NCBI GenBank assembly: GCA_014898415.1 | Contig: RCTD01000007.1 | Span: 992,001 to 1,056,000, forward strand | Direction of reading: 5' to 3' | From: Stromatinia cepivora | Lineage: Eukaryota; Ascomycota; Leotiomycetes; Helotiales; Sclerotiniaceae | Length of the DNA: 64,000 bases | Shown: positions 22,099 through 33,967 of the stretch, one piece after another | Position numbering within the stretch: the first letter of the stretch is position 1 | Layout: every line of letters starts with the position of its first letter | Translations under genes and position numbers: made by a program | The notes under the pieces: model-generated | What the model saw: the letters and a program-made list of their open reading frames with translations, nothing else | What the model was told of the DNA's origin: nothing | Database searches by the model: none

Positions 22099-22653
22099 AT
22101 GACATTTTATCCTGCGCCAAACTGGTATCCATCACCTATCGACATCCAACCAAACCCTAACTCTCCATTCACCAACACTTCACCCTCATCTAAAGTCTTC
22201 ATCGGTCCACTCACCCCCCAAGAAATAGACTACCAACAAATTCGCAACATGCTCCAATACACGCAAAACGCCAAGAAAACAACCACGAATAGCAAAAAGA
22301 AAATCTCTAAAGATCTTGAACTCGCATTATCAAGACTGAGTGTGGGAGGAGGAGAAGGAAGGGATGGGAGAGAAAGAATGAGGAAAGTAGTTGTATTGGA
22401 GAAGTCGGTGGGCGTGCATAAGAATTATGGGAAAGATTTGGACACTTGTGCAAAAACGTTACGGGGAAAAGAGGAGGAGTTGAAGAAGATACTTAGGAGG
22501 CAGGCTTGGGAGAATGGGAATTCGGATTATTATGAGGGTTGCGATTGGTGGTTTGTGCCGGAGGCGGAGGTTATGGATGGATTGGACGGATTGGATGGGA
22601 TGGAAGGATTAGAGATAGAAGCTTGGAGTGAGGATATGGAAATGTGGGAATAG
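22099..22653 (+). CDS. Small hypothetical protein, Lys/Glu-rich, acidic tail
   Basis: An intron-free frame of 184 residues from ATG 22099 (MTFYPAPNWYPSPIDIQP). The frame is open a little further upstream but without an ATG. The N-terminus is Pro/Ser/Thr-rich. The middle (about residues 60-140) is charged and probably helical, including ISKDLELALSRLSVGGG and KTLRGKEEELKKILRRQ. The C-terminus is acidic with Trp (DWWFVPEAEV, then an MDGLDGLDGMEGL repeat). I do not recognise a family. It sits in the 20-25.6 kb patch with other small charged proteins, so it may be lineage-restricted. Composition and length favour a real gene. Confidence 0.6.
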   Translation: MTFYPAPNWYPSPIDIQPNPNSPFTNTSPSSKVFIGPLTPQEIDYQQIRNMLQYTQNAKKTTTNSKKKISKDLELALSRLSVGGGEGRDGRERMRKVVVLEKSVGVHKNYGKDLDTCAKTLRGKEEELKKILRRQAWENGNSDYYEGCDWWFVPEAEVMDGLDGLDGMEGLEIEAWSEDMEMWE

Positions 22654-24312
22654 GTCATACTGTACTCATATTTGAGTAGTGTGGAGACAGCTATAAGTGT
22701 AGATCTGAACAGATAGACCTCTCATTCCAAGGTCTACTCCAACATCCTAAACTCCAATATCAACAATTCCATGGTAGAAACTGAACAAACCTTCAAGGTC
22801 TTCGTCAGATGTCATCTGGAGCAAAAGAGAATTCGACCAAGTGTTGTATGCTGTGACACTAAGTAAGAAGTTCGAGAAGGAGATAAATGGTTACTGAGTG
22901 ACAACTACTTGATTAACATAAAGACAACCGTGTGTAGATATATCAAGAGTGAACAAATCATCATCGGTACTCTACTCACTCATCCATCAATGCCATCTAG
23001 AATATATGATGCTGGGTAAAGCAACGATTTTTGGTCACTTCAATCCCGCTGATAAACACTTAGCGGCCAAACACACTCCCCAAAAGATTTTTCCATGATT
23101 GTGAGTACCAGCATATGCTTCACATTCATGATTAAAATTCCGATCCTTGGCAAAGTAAAGAAGCTTAAATGCGGCAAAGGCAGGAAGCGCGACAAACCCG
23201 CAAAGCGAGCCAACAGATATGAAGAAGCGAGACGATGACAACAACAACACGACCACTCATATCCAATCACACAACCTCAATGCATCTCCTCAGCCTCCAA
23301 AGACCCACTCTCTCCTCCTCCTCCACCAAAGAAATAAAAATCCAATACCAAAAATATCAAAACATTTAATCCAGTTGTTAAGCAACTAGAAGTGGAGTTT
23401 AACCACCATGCCCTCCCCTCCTTCGCGAACTAGGGAGAGAATGTCCAACGCTCACAGGCAATGATTGTAGGGTCTGCGGTGTGAAGGTGTGCATGATGTT
23501 GAATCAATCGAAGAGTGGAATTAAACCACTGCACCACCCGCCACTTTGCTTCCCATGCACCCGGCTGATATGGATGGACTAAGCTTACTTGGATATATAT
23601 AGCAAGAGGCGAGGGCGGTGAATAAGGTTCATGTTTGGCAGGATGGGAAATAGATTGCCTTAGGATTGTGGGTTCATTACTTTGGCATTACTCTTTACAC
23701 CAATGTGCAAGTTCGTACAAACTACGTTATCGAAATGAGCATTTCCCAGTATATCGTACCGGTGCATCAATTATTGTTGCTAGCTCTTTTATAAACTCTC
23801 GCAGTCGGTCTCCTAGCTTTGTCATTACATACCTTGGCAAACTCTCATGCACACTATGGCGCATATCGAAACTGACGACGGTCAAGAAATCGCGACATAG
23901 CACTATGACCTTTTTCAAACAGCGAGGACAAGAACGCGGTTATTGATACAGGTCAAGACCTTTGCTTGAGCCATTCATCAACAAGTTATATGGCATCAAC
24001 AAGAAACACTACCACGAAAGCAAAGATTACATTGGAAGAAGTCATATTGATGTGGTGAGAAGACAATTCAATACTCACCAATACTCTCAAATCCTCCTGG
24101 TTCGGTCAAGCTGAAGTGCCTCGCTTTAACAGAATTCAGAGAGTCTTGCTCAAAACCTGATATGATAACCATTACACAATCTCCTCCGACAATTCCTATC
24201 AAACCTTATCACATCTTACTTTGGGTGATCAACTTCCGCTATGCTATCTCGGCCGCGTCCGCCCTATTTCTATGAGAATCCACAGCGTTTCTCAAAAATT
24301 CCAGCCCATCAA
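22654..24312. other. Intergenic region with paired palindromic phrases
   Basis: No supported gene. Frames at 23035-23270, 23635-23946 (+) and 23727-23918 (-) are not convincing. The region holds two related short phrases at 23391 and 23514, described separately, and a TATATATAG string near 23593 with no gene placed after it. Confidence 0.5.
23389..23532. repeat. Two similar palindromic phrases 123 nt apart
   Basis: AGTGGAGTTTAACCACCATG (from 23391) and AGTGGAATTAAACCACTGC (23514-23532) are near copies. Each is itself a small palindrome (GTGG...CCAC). Read on the minus strand they resemble tRNA D-arm/A-box sequence (GGTGCAGTGGTTTAATTCC). They may be remnants of a pol III-type repeat or paired binding sites. 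The 15-mer GAAGTGGAGTTTAAC at 23389-23403 recurs in reverse complement at 43086-43100. Confidence 0.5.
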
Positions 24313-24540
24313 TCACTTCCTCCACCCTTCTAATCCTGAATCCACAAGTAGCTCTTCATATTTCGCCAACTTCTCTGCCTCAAGCTGTGATATTTGCGCT
24401 TGCGAGGCTTGCAATGACAAATCTCTGGCTTTGACCGTGTCGCGAAGTTCGTTGCGTTCCAATATGACATCGACTATTTTTTCTACGAGATCCCTATCTG
24501 ACTTGCAGAAGTGGGAGCGGTGGTCTGTTTCGGAAGACAT
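24313..24540 (-). CDS. Small coiled-coil hypothetical protein
   Basis: A 75-residue frame from the ATG at 24538-24540 (MSSETDHRSHFCKSDRDLVE) to the TGA at 24313. The open frame extends upstream but with no further ATG. Residues about 15-60 form heptad-like helix (LVEKIVDVILERNELRDTV, then LQASQAQISQLEAEKLAKY), consistent with a short coiled coil. No family is recognised. It diverges from the gene at 24914, and both proteins begin MSS. An upstream exon is possible because the frame is very short for a complete gene. Confidence 0.5.
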   Translation of the reverse strand: MSSETDHRSHFCKSDRDLVEKIVDVILERNELRDTVKARDLSLQASQAQISQLEAEKLAKYEELLVDSGLEGWRK

Positions 24541-24797
24541 GGCTGTTTGTGGAACTGCCTGATGTGTAACGGTTGAAGCTGGGCTTGGCCTGGGGTACTT
24601 ATTCTTAGGGTTGGTGTTCTTTGTTGGCAGTGTTTCAAGTGTTTGTATCAAGTTAAGTCATATGCTCCCTACTACTTTCAAAGCCCTGGTAGCTCCTAAA
24701 AAGTAAAGAATATAGAAGAAACTCCTTGGATAAAGTGGAAACATTATTGATATGCTTGATCATGCTTGTCACAGCACCTGTGACTACTAGAGTGTAG

Positions 24798-24805
24798 TAT
24801 ATAAA
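24798..24805 (+). promoter_or_regulatory. TATA box of the small gene at 24914
   Basis: TATATAAA lies 116 nt upstream of the ATG at 24914 and is followed by a CT/AC-rich leader with AACCTCACAAGC-type sequence. Good consensus and position. Confidence 0.55.
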
Positions 24806-24913
24806 GCCCAAATTTCTTGAAAGTCCCCAGTTCCCACTCTTTTTAAGACACCTTCCAACCTCACAAGCAATTCACAAGAGGTCACCTGGAAAAGCAATCA
24901 GCAATACACAAAC

Positions 24914-25613
24914 ATGTCGTCCTCTAAAGACACTAAGGTACGTCTCAACTAGCAAATTTTATTGCATTTTCCATGTCTACATTCTTCCATCTCAGACCCG
25001 AATTTTTATTCACATTAACTAACACCAGTTCCAGACCATGTCCGAACCACAGAATGATAAGCCCCCTCACAAGCTTCACAGTGACCCGGCGTTTGAACGG
25101 AGAACCGCACTCCCCAAGCCCAGCGACGGTACAGCCTATGGCAACCCAGACGTACTACAGACTCCTCCCACCGCTCTCAAAGCAACCGATGAAACCGTAT
25201 CATTATATGTACCATTTTATGTATCGCTCGTGAAATCGATCATGGATCGTCCGGAGATATTCGATGATGAGTTCCTGAAGACTATCCAAGAGCAATTTGA
25301 GAGTGCGAAATCGCGATTAGCTCACGTTCAGGACAGGCACAAGGATTCGTCTCCCACGATGCATGCAAAGCGTCAGGAGCTTATAAACGGGGCAGAGAAG
25401 TACTTGGAACTTCTTGTGTTAACCAAAAGCGTACTGGAGGTATCCTTGAGATTGAGGGACTTGGATGCTCAGATGGAGAAGTTGAGAAGAGAGAGGGAAC
25501 CCAACTGGAATGCCGAGACAGATCGATTGGTGATCAAGAAGGTGTTTGCGAGGATGGAAATGGGCGAATTGAAGAGCAAACTTCATCGGTTCGAAGCTCA
25601 GGAGAACAACTAA
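24914..25613 (+). CDS. Small helical hypothetical protein with short first exon
   Basis: A 24-nt first exon (24914-24937, MSSSKDTK) ends at a GTACGT donor and is followed by exon 2. Two acceptors six bases apart are usable in frame: CCAG ending at 25028 (adds Phe-Gln) or CCAG ending at 25034. The product is 199 or 201 residues. A second ATG at 25038 could also start a 191-residue form. Residues 1-60 are Pro/Asp-rich and probably disordered. From about residue 65 on the protein is helical (FLKTIQEQFESAKSRLAHVQ, then LRLRDLDAQMEKLRRERE, ending KSKLHRFEAQENN). No family is recognised. A TATA box and a clean intron favour an expressed gene. Confidence 0.65.
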
Positions 25614-26158
25614 CTCATTTGAGTCGCTAGGAGAGTGCTGTCAGTGGCTTGTGATGATGTGTCACTTACTCAATAAAGTCAATTTACAGTATGCATGTAT
25701 GTAATATGTTATCGAGAACTCATTCCTCAAATCTCTTACTCTTGGCATGTAATCTAAACAGCAAAAAGCAATATCTAATCCTAAAAATTTGCTCTTCATA
25801 ATATCGACTATTGTTGAACATTGGACCTTCCTCTATCAGCTATTTTCGAATCCTGCATCTTATTGTGTACGCCAATAATGAACAACAACCTTTTAATCAT
25901 GGTATTGAATCTCCATCTCTTTTAATCCAGCCCAATTCCGCTCCACTCCACACCACATATACTTTCAACTCTCTTACGCCGATTCAAGCTTAAGAGTATC
26001 ATGGAATTCATTTTCCTCAAATATATAGTCAAGTAATAGTATTCTTATAGGACCCTACTATGGGAATATAATTCCTCTAATTAATACTACATTTTAGGTC
26101 ATGATTCCGGATCGTAATTCTTCTCTATCCCCACGAAATTACGATTATCATTAATCCA
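25614..26158. other. Intergenic spacer between convergent genes
   Basis: These 545 nt lie between the 3' ends of the small gene (+) and the permease gene (-). They are AT-rich with polyadenylation-like AATAAA near 25672. No gene is supported. Confidence 0.55.
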
Positions 26159-28309
26159 TCACTCTAGATGCTCTTCCATCTTTCCGAAACCCATCATAAT
26201 TTTGACTTCAGCCCAAAATGATATATGTTTTTCGGCTACACTCGCTTCATAAGCATCGATAACTGGTCTTTCCCATACAAGATCCGCCTCTTCTGGTTTT
26301 ACGGCCTTAGTCTTCTTGAGAACTTTCCATCCTACGTAGAGGATTGGGCAGATGAATACCATGGTATAGTAGGAGAAGAATGTTCCAGTATCCCACCCTA
26401 TTTTTGGTCAGTTTCGTACTTTCTTAATGGAAATATTACAGGAAAAGGGAGTAGGGATAGTAGAGAAAGAACTCACATCCAGGCAAAAATGTAGTATATC
26501 CATAACATCCTACAGTAAAAGTCATTGCCGCAAGTCCAGCCCATGCACAATAAGGTTGATACCACCCTATATAAGGCAAAGTACTTCTATCAATACCTTG
26601 TGCCTTCAATGCTCGGTAGAAAAATATATAGATAGTACACATGCAAATATAATCTATGATTTGCGAAGCTTCGGTAAGATTTGCAAGCCAAGTGATGACT
26701 TGTGCCGAACTACTGCCTACGGCAAGGAAACTTAGAAATGGAAAGACCATGGTGACGCAAAAGCAATAGATTGGGACACCAGATTTGGTGCATTTTCGGA
26801 GGAAACGTGGGGCGTGTCCATCGAGTGAGAGACTGTATAATGTACGACATGCGCAATACCTTAGAGGAAGTCAGTATCTTCCAATATAATATCAAACTAG
26901 AGCGAACAACATACACATAAGAGTTACCTGCGGAAAAGATACTCGTCACAAGTAATGCATTCGTAATGTGGGGTAGCACGCCAATTCCCAGATTTTGCAT
27001 GGCAAGAACATAAGGACTTGAAGCTGCGGTTCCAGTTTCAGAGCCACCGCTTGAGAGGATAGCAATCAGTTTCTTATCGTTGTATGGTAAGACTATTCCG
27101 CATGCTAGGGCTCCTCCGATGAAGAAAACACCAAACCTCCAGTAAATTGTCTTGAAAGCTCGTTTGAGATTTTTGCGTGGATGGGAGGCTTCCCCCGACA
27201 TCATGGCAATATATTCTAGAGTAATGTTAGAGTTACAAATGCCTATCAATTTTAGTACAATTGTGGCACGATTTAACATACCAGGACCAACAATCGTGAA
27301 TGCAGCTTTCCATAATGCGGCGAGAAATCCTTCAAATTTTCCCAAAGTCCCCGTGGTGACATATTCAGCAAAAGCACCCTATCGTTGATTAGTATGAAAG
27401 AAAACCCGAGAAAATTGTCCGACTTGCAGGTTCTCTCCAGTAACGGAATCCATAAGCATCATGTTTTGGATTTCCTCCGACCATTGTAATGAATGTGAAG
27501 GAAAATATCATAGCTATTAACACCACCTTTCCACCAGAAAGCCAAAACTCACTCTCTCCATACCACTTAACAGCAAAGAGGTTGATGATACTACTCAAGT
27601 CAAAAATTATGCATGGGGTTGGAAGTAGGTAGAAGCTTACCCATAGAGAAAGATACATCCTGCGCAGACCGCTGCCAGGGGTATATTATCACTATCCCAA
27701 TACGTCAGATCTACTCAAATGTGGCCATTGATTGAGAAAAGAGCTAGAGATACATACCTCCAAAAAGTCAACACCAAATTCAATGCACTAATCTCCCACG
27801 GAATCAATATAGCCTCTAAATCCAGATTCTCATTAGCACTTTATCCACATAATTCACATCTCCTCTCGAGCAATTGAATCCTACTCACCATAAAGGAAGA
27901 AATTCCATCCCAACATAAACCCAAAGGCCTCGTCAACCCATTTACTCCCCATCCTCACAAAACTCCCACTAACCGGCATAAAAATCGACATCTCCGCCAT
28001 ACAATTGTTTACCAATCCAAGAAAACAACTGTATAAGATAAAAGCAATGAACAAAGATCCCGGTCCACCTTGTGTAAGCCCAGATCCAATGGATACGAAT
28101 AAAGCTGTACCGATGGAACCACCAATTGTGACCATTTGAATTTGTCTTCCGGAAAGTCGTCGTTTGAGACCGTCGACATTTTCGAGGACTAGTCCTTCAG
28201 ACTGGCTATCATCGCCATGGTAAGGTGGAAGGTCTTTTTCGCCATATCCTGTAGCTGGTCCTCTAGACTCCTTAGGATAACTTGTCACTGGACCGGACTT
28301 TTCTTCCAT
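26159..28309 (-). CDS. Amino-acid permease (YAT/APC family)
   Basis: A plasma-membrane amino-acid/proton symporter of the fungal YAT family. Eight exons fit in frame to 570 residues: 28309-27889, 27815-27758, 27691-27641, 27590-27428, 27378-27282, 27215-26915, 26859-26477 and 26397-26159. The cytosolic N-terminus ends in LKRRLSGRQIQMVTIGGSIG, the conserved entry to TM1. Later landmarks are MPVSGSFVRMGSKWVDEAFG, the GPEYIAMMSGEASHPRK loop (spliced across an intron), SLDGHAPRFLRKCTKSGVP and PYIGWYQPYCAWAG. About 12 hydrophobic segments and the length match the family. The fourth intron (27427-27379) uses a GC donor (GCAAGT) with the acceptor GATAG. All the others are GT-AG. The substrate cannot be told from sequence. 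The gene starts at the ATG at 28307-28309. Confidence 0.93.
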
Positions 28310-29167
28310 ACTGAAGATATTAGTCCTCCAAATATGATTGAGAAAGAATAGGACTAATAGGAGGAAAAGAGGGAGAGAAAAACGAAATGTAGAAAGAGAG
28401 GGAGGCTACTACCTTTCAAGTAAAAAAATCTCTGAGATACTTTGATGGTCAGCACAATGGTAAGAGCAACCAAGGTAGTAAGTAGTACCTGGATCTTGGC
28501 CGTCGTAGATTTAATCGAATCACGACCAGTAATTAGATCTAGGGCGGAGACCCCGAACTAATCACTTCCTCACTAGGAAAGCCGCATTGTGCAAGGTTTA
28601 GCAGATTACTGCAGTGAATCCAGTCTTCGATTGGTCAATATTAATGAATTTGGAGTTGATACTGGGTTTCGGTCAAAATAGGACTAGGTCTGCGTCCCGA
28701 TAAGAATGTCATTCTTACGTTACATACTCATATTGTCATTGAATTCCTTAACTACTACAATACTCGGTTTTAATTTCCTATTGTAGTGAACCTAGTCATG
28801 TAGGACGATGTGCATCCTTTTCTAAGAGGAAAACTACTAGATTCATGGTAAGCCGATCTTTTCTTTTACCCCGGGAACGTTTTGCGGAGGGGACCGTGCC
28901 ATCCGCTTTTCCGCTGCTATTGATTGCAGTTCCCGGCAATTATTAGCCAACCTAATTTGGATGGGAAATTTCCCTTCCACCGCTCTCCTCGGCACTCCTA
29001 ATCTGACCCACAAAGGCGAAAGGCGAAAGGCGATGGTTTTTTTATTTGCCACTTAACAGGTAGCATTCATCTGTTCATTAAGAACATTCAGACCTTACTA
29101 TCTATCACGTGTGATTATGTACATTCAGATTTCATTGCTCCAAAATTATCATATTAAGGTAAGACCT
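28310..29167. other. Permease promoter and intergenic region
   Basis: These 858 nt lie upstream of the minus-strand permease and downstream of trs130. A tRNA-like sequence occurs at about 28446-28540. No open frame is convincing; the one at 28843-29052 lacks protein character. Confidence 0.5.
28446..28540 (+). other. tRNA-like sequence, possible SINE relic
   Basis: GGTCAGCACAATGGTAAGAG resembles an A box/D-arm, and 55-60 nt later GATTTAATCGAATCACGACC resembles a T-arm/B box. The second can fold as GATT-TAATCG-AATC with a longer imperfect stem. No acceptor stem closes the molecule. Most likely a decayed tRNA or a tRNA-derived element in the permease promoter. Confidence 0.3.
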
Positions 29168-32100
29168 TCAATCTATCACAATACCTCCAACTCCCGCTGC
29201 TCTTCTCTCACTTTCCAACAACCAAGCACCACCTTGCGGCCCACTAGCATCCAAGCTCATAGTTGTCTTCTTAGCATCACTTATAATTCTAATGGTTTCG
29301 CCCGTATTCTTGCAGTCAGTTTCGCAAGTGACAGGGCGTGATCTACTCTTAACACTTTCCTCTCCACCACCCGATGATCCTGGCCTGACACTTCTGGTGC
29401 CAGGAAGTGCTTTGATTTCGACGGTAGGATATTGTAAGAACCCTTCTCGAAGGGGAATCAATACAATAGGGAAAGTCAACTTATGATTCTTTCCACCTAT
29501 CGTTCTAGGAACTTTAAAGTGACCTTTTCGCCTACCACCGATAAGCCATGTGTCTGATGGACCTGTGACCTCATATACGAATACTAAATCTTCTTCTGGG
29601 CTTGCTACATCATCTTGATAGGCAGTATCCCAGTTTCTTGTTGATTTTAGGTGTAATGATGCTGGTATTGATTCATTCGCTGCTGCTACAGCACAACTAG
29701 ATGCTATTGATGCTGTTTGAAGCAGCCTTAGATCTGCAGTATGCACCACCGTTACTGAAGGAACATCCACGGGAATTACGATAGATCGGCTTTTCGAGAT
29801 TGCATCATTATCGATAGATAGAGTTGGCAAAATGATAACAGGGTTTTGTTTCTGCCAGTCCTGGAGTGTGTTTCCAATGAGAACGGAAGTGTCTTGATCT
29901 TGTTCGACAGAGTTGCCCAGACCCAAAAAGTGGTCATGCCATCTGATGTTGAGAATGGGAGAAGTAGGTATCTCACCAAGTATGGCTGCCCTTTCAAAAT
30001 CATATGGTTGAAACTGTGTTCGAATCTCCGCAAGGATGACGGGTAGTATTAGGCGAGTATATGGTCGTAAGGAGTTGCCCTCGAGGAACTCCCCCAGAAC
30101 TTGTGTGACAACATCATAAACTTCTTCGTCAAGACAAATATAGTGTAAGATGAGAGATAAAGTTTTCGGCTTGTGGGACTTCTGTCGACCAGTTGGAGTT
30201 GGGGGCGAATTTCTCTTGATAATTTTGTACAGTAGAGACGCTGGTTGGCGAGCAAATATGGTCAGAGGGCTTGTTAGACCAAGCCCACATTGTGCTTCAA
30301 ATATTTCGGACTTTTCAAGTTTTGAGCTAAGGAGTCGAAGTGGACTATTTGTAGATGTTGAGATGGTGAACTTAGAAAACAATGCTCTATGCTTAAATAC
30401 ATCTTGGACATTGACGCCCAAGGGAAGCATGATTGACACTGAAGAGGTTGTGGCGAAGAAAAAGTCTCCATCTTTTGTAGTGTATGATAATTCGAGTCGG
30501 AGAGTGACTTCGTTCACCTCATGTTCAAGATTGAACGGTACTCGTATTCTTGCAATAGTCTTCACCTCCATTGCACCAAAGCGGACGACTCCTGCCTCTC
30601 GCTTTTTGGAAATCTCGACTTGTCCGTCAATGACTGTTACTTCACTGGTTTGAAGTCGCAGCCCAGCTGTTGCTGCACGAATTTGAAGTTGGCCATTTGT
30701 GACGATGTTCCATCCCGACGACAGCTCAATCTCCAGAGAACGGTTTTGGTCTAGATACATGCACTTGGAAGAGAAGAGCTTGGCATTGAAAGCCTCTGCA
30801 CGTTGGTAAATAAGTAGCTTTGGACATTTGAAAAAGCTACTGCCTCTTGTAGAGGAATGCCCAATACTATCATGCGAATACTCCATAACAATCTTGCTAC
30901 TATGGAGAACAACATGAGTAACTTGGTAAGAGCCAGGGATTATAATCTATACCCATCAGAAATTATCATTTTAACGGATTTTCTTCACTTACATTACTCT
31001 GAACGTATAATTTATTCCATCCCTTTTTAAACATAATTGCGGCATTTGTCTCAAGCCAAATTTCTCGACCAGGACCGCCCATCAACGGGATAATCCTCAC
31101 CCGGGCCTTGTCGATGTTAAGGTCCTCTTTCAGTAAGTACTGGAGTCGAAGATGTAATCCGAAGCTATCCTGGCTGGAATGATATTGTGGAGTCCCATCT
31201 ACTTCAATCCTGCTAAAGTAATCCTGCAGAGGGACGTGAATGTCACGAGACAGGGTTTGCGTTATTAGTAACAATTCATTTAGATATGTATCACTGAGCA
31301 TGACATCTCCTTCGTCAAAAGTGCTCATTCGACCGAATTTAAAAGCTGATTTTCTGGTGAGTTTTTCTCTCTCCATCATAGCCACTCTCGCAAGAAGTTT
31401 CAGCACGACTTTGACATATTCGTCATTACGACTCAACTCCTTAAGGCACTTAGAGTACATTACTAGCAGCGATACTTCAACTTGCGTCCACGAAGCATCC
31501 CCATAAAACGGAGTAATGCGATAAAAAAAGGAGGCAGCAGCAGCGTAGTCTTTTAAGTGGAACTTAAGAATAGCCAAATCTGCCATGCTTGTTTGCACAG
31601 ACTGGGTGCGATTTGCCACAGTATAATGCCGAAGTGCTTTGTCGGTCAGGGTCTCATACAGACGATAGTAGTCTTCCTTATTGTCTAGTGCTGTCCGGAG
31701 CAACTTGCTGTCAATGCCGCGTAAAGAAGGCGGAACTTGGCTTGAGGCAGGTATCTCGTCTTTGTCTGATGACACCTCTTCGTCAAGATTAACCTCTTCC
31801 ATAACTTCCACATCCTCATTTTGATGCTTGTTTATATTTTCCCAACCGGTAGTCCATTCACGTTGTTTACCAACATGTTCTAGAACACTTCGAGAGAGCA
31901 AATAGAGTTCGGCTCGGTGGGCAGCAAGCTCCTCCAGCCCGTTTTTGAGGAAGGCCGACGAACCTACATTAGGACCAGGTGAGCTAGCTCTTCGACCCCC
32001 GGGAAATAGTCCGGGACTTGGAGGTTCTCGAGATGATGATCGGAGGGCGAGAGAAGTCGTTCTGGCAGGATGCATCATGGTTTTAGGTTCGGGGATCGCA

Positions 32101-33967
32101 GATTTGGGTTCGGCACCACCACCAGGAGGCGCCAATGTTGAGGGTGGTATAGGCAACGCCTTTGTTGAAGTTTGTGCAAGTATTTGCTGAGCAAGGGAAA
32201 ATGTGAAAGAGGAAACAACATTTTCAATTACTTGATTCATCACAGGATCTGACTTGAAATCTGATTTTGCTTTCTCGTACGAAATTTCCTTTTGAGAATG
32301 GAAATAAGCACTCCAAATATCCTCACGCATGATACTTGATATAGCACGAATAAATTCCATTGCTCGGTTACAGATCTCACCAAGCACAGCAAGATTTTCA
32401 GTATCGTCTGAGGGCTGTGAAGCTGGGAGTCTAGCAGCTACACCTAGTAGGCTTGATTCTCTCTGTTCTTTTAACTTTGCGAGTAATTCTTCTTGTGTAA
32501 ACCATGCATTTGCTAATCGCAGTAAGAGAGTTAACTGGCGAGCAAATAAATAGCAACGAAAGTCAAATATCGAGACATCATTCGCAAGAATAAGTTCTCG
32601 GTATCGCTTCTTGGATGCGTTAATTGGTATCTCATCCTCCTCCTTCTCGAGAGCCTCGCCCATGGATTGTAAATCAATCGGCTCCTCTGACTCTGTACCT
32701 TCCAAGCCTATATCTTTCAATATAGCCTCTCTAGCTCGCTCTGCCTGGAGTTTAAGCTCTTCAGTATAGGGCAGAAAAGAGCCGCCGTGCTGAGTTCCGG
32801 ACTCTGCAGCAGCTTGATGTCTAACAATGGTGTCTAAGCCAATAGAAAGCTCATCATAACCCACTAAAGCATCTTCGATCAAGCCAACGCTTTCAAATCC
32901 TCTTGCAAGTCCTTCTTTGAGTACAAAAAATGTACAGAAGTTCCAGCCGGGTAAAGTTCTTTGACTATCCTTTTCGCGAATGTTTTCTTCGTACTGGGTC
33001 ACCCGCATGTCAAATGACTGCAATATCAAGAATTTGAGCTTCGAAATAAGATCAATCCAGGCATTCTCATTCTCTTGCGGTGTTTCCGTATATGAGCCAG
33101 GAATCGCGGGTACAACACGAGGGAGCATGTTATATGGGACATCGTTGATACCGATGCGAATCTGAGCAATTCGATCAATACCAGACTTCGTTGAGCCATT
33201 GAAGTCTGCTCTCAGCTTCTCGAGAATCGTAGATGATCCACCGCCTCTCCAAAGTGCTGTAGATTTCTCACTTGTGGATCCAGAACTACCATCCGCACTT
33301 TTTCCACTCGTTCTAGGCTGCGTAGCCGCTGCAGTATTCGGGACGATTACATGAACAATGAGATATTCAAAGTTGTCATGATTTTCCTGCGAAGTGGACT
33401 TGCTTGTGGATGATGGGGTATGTTCCTTTATCCATTCTCGAACCTGCTTCCGACCCTGAGACTTGTATGTATCATTATCATCGCAGCGTAAAAACAGAAT
33501 CTTCAAGTATGGTGTCTGCCTTAGCCCGGGTATTTGATGTCTACGACCTTTCACAGCCGAATTTGTGGTACTGGATCGAGAGATTGTCGGAGGCTTGTCA
33601 ACAGCAGCTTGGCCAATTGCTTGTGTGCGAAAACCATCATCTGCGCTGATGCCAGAGTCCGTACTTCTTACTCGTGATAGGTCGGATGTACTCGAATTAA
33701 GGGGAACTGATGGTGCGTTTAGACCGGAGTCTGGATTGTGTTTGATGAGGTCGACATGGAGGGAGGAAATGGAACGAAGAGGACCAGCGTGTGATTCCCA
33801 ATGCAAGTTTCGAAGCGGTAGTCGAGGTAGAAGTCCTGGCGACAAGAGCGGATATACGTTATCAGGATCGAAATATTCAACTTAATGCTTTTAGCAAATG
33901 CAACTCGCATCGAATAATCTAAGAATATGTTACCTGTAACTTTTGAGCTTGATGATGCTTGCTCCAT
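29168..33967 (-). CDS. trs130: TRAPPII-specific subunit Trs130/TRAPPC10
   Basis: Trs130 (TRAPPC10) is a large subunit of the TRAPPII complex, which activates Ypt31/32 (Rab11) GTPases at late Golgi and endosomes. Three exons (33967-33934, 33880-30993, 30946-29168) join in frame to 1566 residues. The start MEQASSSSKVTVEYFDP runs across the first intron into SPGLLPRLPLRNLHWESHAG, the conserved N-terminal signature. The middle contains the family region IPGSYTETPQENENAWIDLI and a Ser/Pro-rich disordered insert (about residues 600-680, PPSPGLFPGGRRASSPGP). The C-terminal third (PSVTVVHTADLRLLQTASIA to the VVID-type end) is the beta-rich TRAPPC10 tail. The second intron is GTAAGT...TATAG. Length and order match filamentous-ascomycete Trs130. 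No motif defects were seen. Confidence 0.92.
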
